The notes below the pieces were generated by a model. It searched no databases and was not told the DNA's origin. It worked only from the letters and a program-made list of their open reading frames with translations. Made by a program: the position numbers and the translations under genes. 64,000 bases of DNA from Bacteroidota bacterium (GTDB taxonomy: Bacteria; Bacteroidota; Ignavibacteria; Ignavibacteriales; Melioribacteraceae). This document shows, piece by piece, positions 63,129 through 64,000 of the stretch; positions within the stretch are counted from its first letter, which is position 1; each line of letters opens with the position of its first letter. The DNA is taken from assembly GCA_023381535.1 (NCBI GenBank), contig JAMCSN010000108.1, positions 62,001 to 126,000 of the forward strand. Reading direction: 5' to 3'.

Positions 63129-64000
63129 ATGTGCACAACCCCAAAACCGGACGGTAGAAAGTTGAGCAGATTTCTTAGAGCAATATCATTTTCGATTGTT
63201 GTTTTATTGACGACTTGGTCAGTCACATTTGCGGGTACAACCGGTAAACTTGCTGGCAAAATATTGGATTCGGAAACGAAGGACCCGGTAATAGGCGCAA
63301 CAGTTATGTTGAAAGGAACAGGATTCGGTGCATCGGCGGATGTTGACGGTTACTTTTACATCAACAACATCACACCTGGAACTTATACGGTGATTCTATC
63401 TGCGGTAGGATATCATAAATTAACCATCGAAAATGTTATTGTTAGAATCGATTTAACCACTCGACTGGATGAAAAATTAACTCCTACAACTGTTAGTATG
63501 AGCGAAGTTGTAATTCAAGCCAAACAGCCCATGATTACCAAAGACTTAACTTCTTCTTCAGCAATTGTTTCTTCGGAACAATTAAAATTAATGCCTGTGG
63601 AAAATTTAAGTCAGGTAATTAATTTGCAAGCAGGCGTCGTTAACGGACACTTTCGAGGAGGAAGGTCAGACGAAGTTTCTTATTTGGTAGATGGCGTCTC
63701 GGTAACCGACGTGTATAACGGCGACTTTTCAGTTGGAGTTGAAAATAGTTCTGTTCGCGAGATGGAAGTTATCAGCGGAACTTTTAATGCCGAATACGGA
63801 CAAGCGATGTCTGGTATAGTAAACATTGTTACGAAAGACGGCGGCAGCAAATACGAAGGCAATGTTTCTGCGTATCTTGCCAATTACTACACTACTCATA
63901 CGGATATTTTTCAGCATATGAATACATTCAATCCGCTCGGCTCGATGGATATTCAAGCCACATTAGGCGGACCAACAAAAATTTTAGATAATCTTACATT
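63129..64000 (+). CDS. TonB-dependent receptor, N-terminal part (right end off window)
   Basis: I translated 290 residues from the ATG at 63129 (AAGGAATAG upstream); the frame stays open to the edge. An N-terminal hydrophobic signal (FLRAISFSIVVLLTTWSVTFAG) is followed by a carboxypeptidase-regulatory-like domain (about 38-120, GKLAGKILDSETKDPVIGATVMLKG ... DVDGYFYINNITPGTYTVILSAVGYHK) and the plug domain (EVVIQAKQPMITKDLTSSSAIVSSEQLKLMPVENLSQVINLQAGVV ... FRGGRSDEVSYLVDGVSV ... MEVISGTFNAEYGQAMSGIVNIVTKDGG). This is the outer-membrane receptor layout of FCB bacteria, SusC-like. Given its neighbours, glycan uptake is likely. Confidence 0.93.
   Translation, partial: MCTTPKPDGRKLSRFLRAISFSIVVLLTTWSVTFAGTTGKLAGKILDSETKDPVIGATVMLKGTGFGASADVDGYFYINNITPGTYTVILSAVGYHKLTIENVIVRIDLTTRLDEKLTPTTVSMSEVVIQAKQPMITKDLTSSSAIVSSEQLKLMPVENLSQVINLQAGVVNGHFRGGRSDEVSYLVDGVSVTDVYNGDFSVGVENSSVREMEVISGTFNAEYGQAMSGIVNIVTKDGGSKYEGNVSAYLANYYTTHTDIFQHMNTFNPLGSMDIQATLGGPTKILDNLT

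Overview
The window looks like a chromosome segment from a member of the Ignavibacteria (FCB group, close to Bacteroidota and Chlorobi). Secreted proteins end in the type IX secretion (Por) sorting tail with the NYPNPFNPST signature typical of that lineage. There are genes for an LPS-type outer membrane (Kdo transferase, heptosyltransferase-like GT9), a TonB-dependent receptor and a cbb3 oxidase. Promoters read as TTG-like boxes followed by TAnnTTTG. Composition is moderately AT-rich and most intergenic spaces are short.

Layout. 1-3835 (minus) is the end of a cbb3 oxidase cluster: ccoI, ccoS and ccoN (cut by the left edge). 3910-7350 holds an SDR oxidoreductase, a small unknown gene, a YciO/TsaC-type protein and an MFS carrier. 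7455-9923 holds queC and queF (queuosine precursor pathway), split by an AT-rich insert with an 83-residue unknown and a PD-(D/E)XK-like protein, bordered by palindromic repeats. 9991-15680 holds a tyrosine phenol-lyase-like enzyme, a GlnD-type protein, glutamate racemase, a 5'-truncated four-helix-bundle (23S IVS-type) gene and a Nudix hydrolase. 15756-20639 (minus) holds a lipoprotein, a RelE/Phd toxin-antitoxin pair, a GNAT protein, a DUF1232 protein and an S9 peptidase. 20824-26452 holds leuS and serS, separated by a two-gene restriction-modification system of the MjaI type. 26586-33926 holds a heterodimeric ABC exporter, fructose-1,6-bisphosphatase, a GT9 glycosyltransferase and Kdo transferase. 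34008-42686 holds a hybrid sensor kinase, a pullulanase plus GH31 alpha-glucosidase pair (minus), and a small membrane protein. 42759-48421 holds a T9SS-sorted M1 aminopeptidase, a dicarboxylate/amino-acid symporter, methylmalonyl-CoA epimerase and mutase large subunit. A tRNA-Asn follows at 48671.

49237-64000 is the most distinctive part. A tight operon encodes a parvulin-type PPIase, a membrane-anchored solute-binding protein, a two-TM sensor kinase without a classical H-box, and an NtrC-type response regulator with GAFTGA. It is followed by a secreted GH2 glycosidase, a sodium/solute symporter, a large carbohydrate-binding T9SS protein and the start of a TonB-dependent receptor. I infer a carbohydrate sensing and utilisation locus in which a binding protein feeds a sigma-54-type two-component system. 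The GH2 and symporter genes share a promoter-like motif.

Several dispersed repeats recur: 27-nt GTAGG...CCTAC palindromes, a nested 100-nt element, GC-rich hairpins, and imperfect inverted repeats of simple sequence. Some run into the ends of genes. No rRNA, CRISPR array, integrase or intact insertion sequence was seen.
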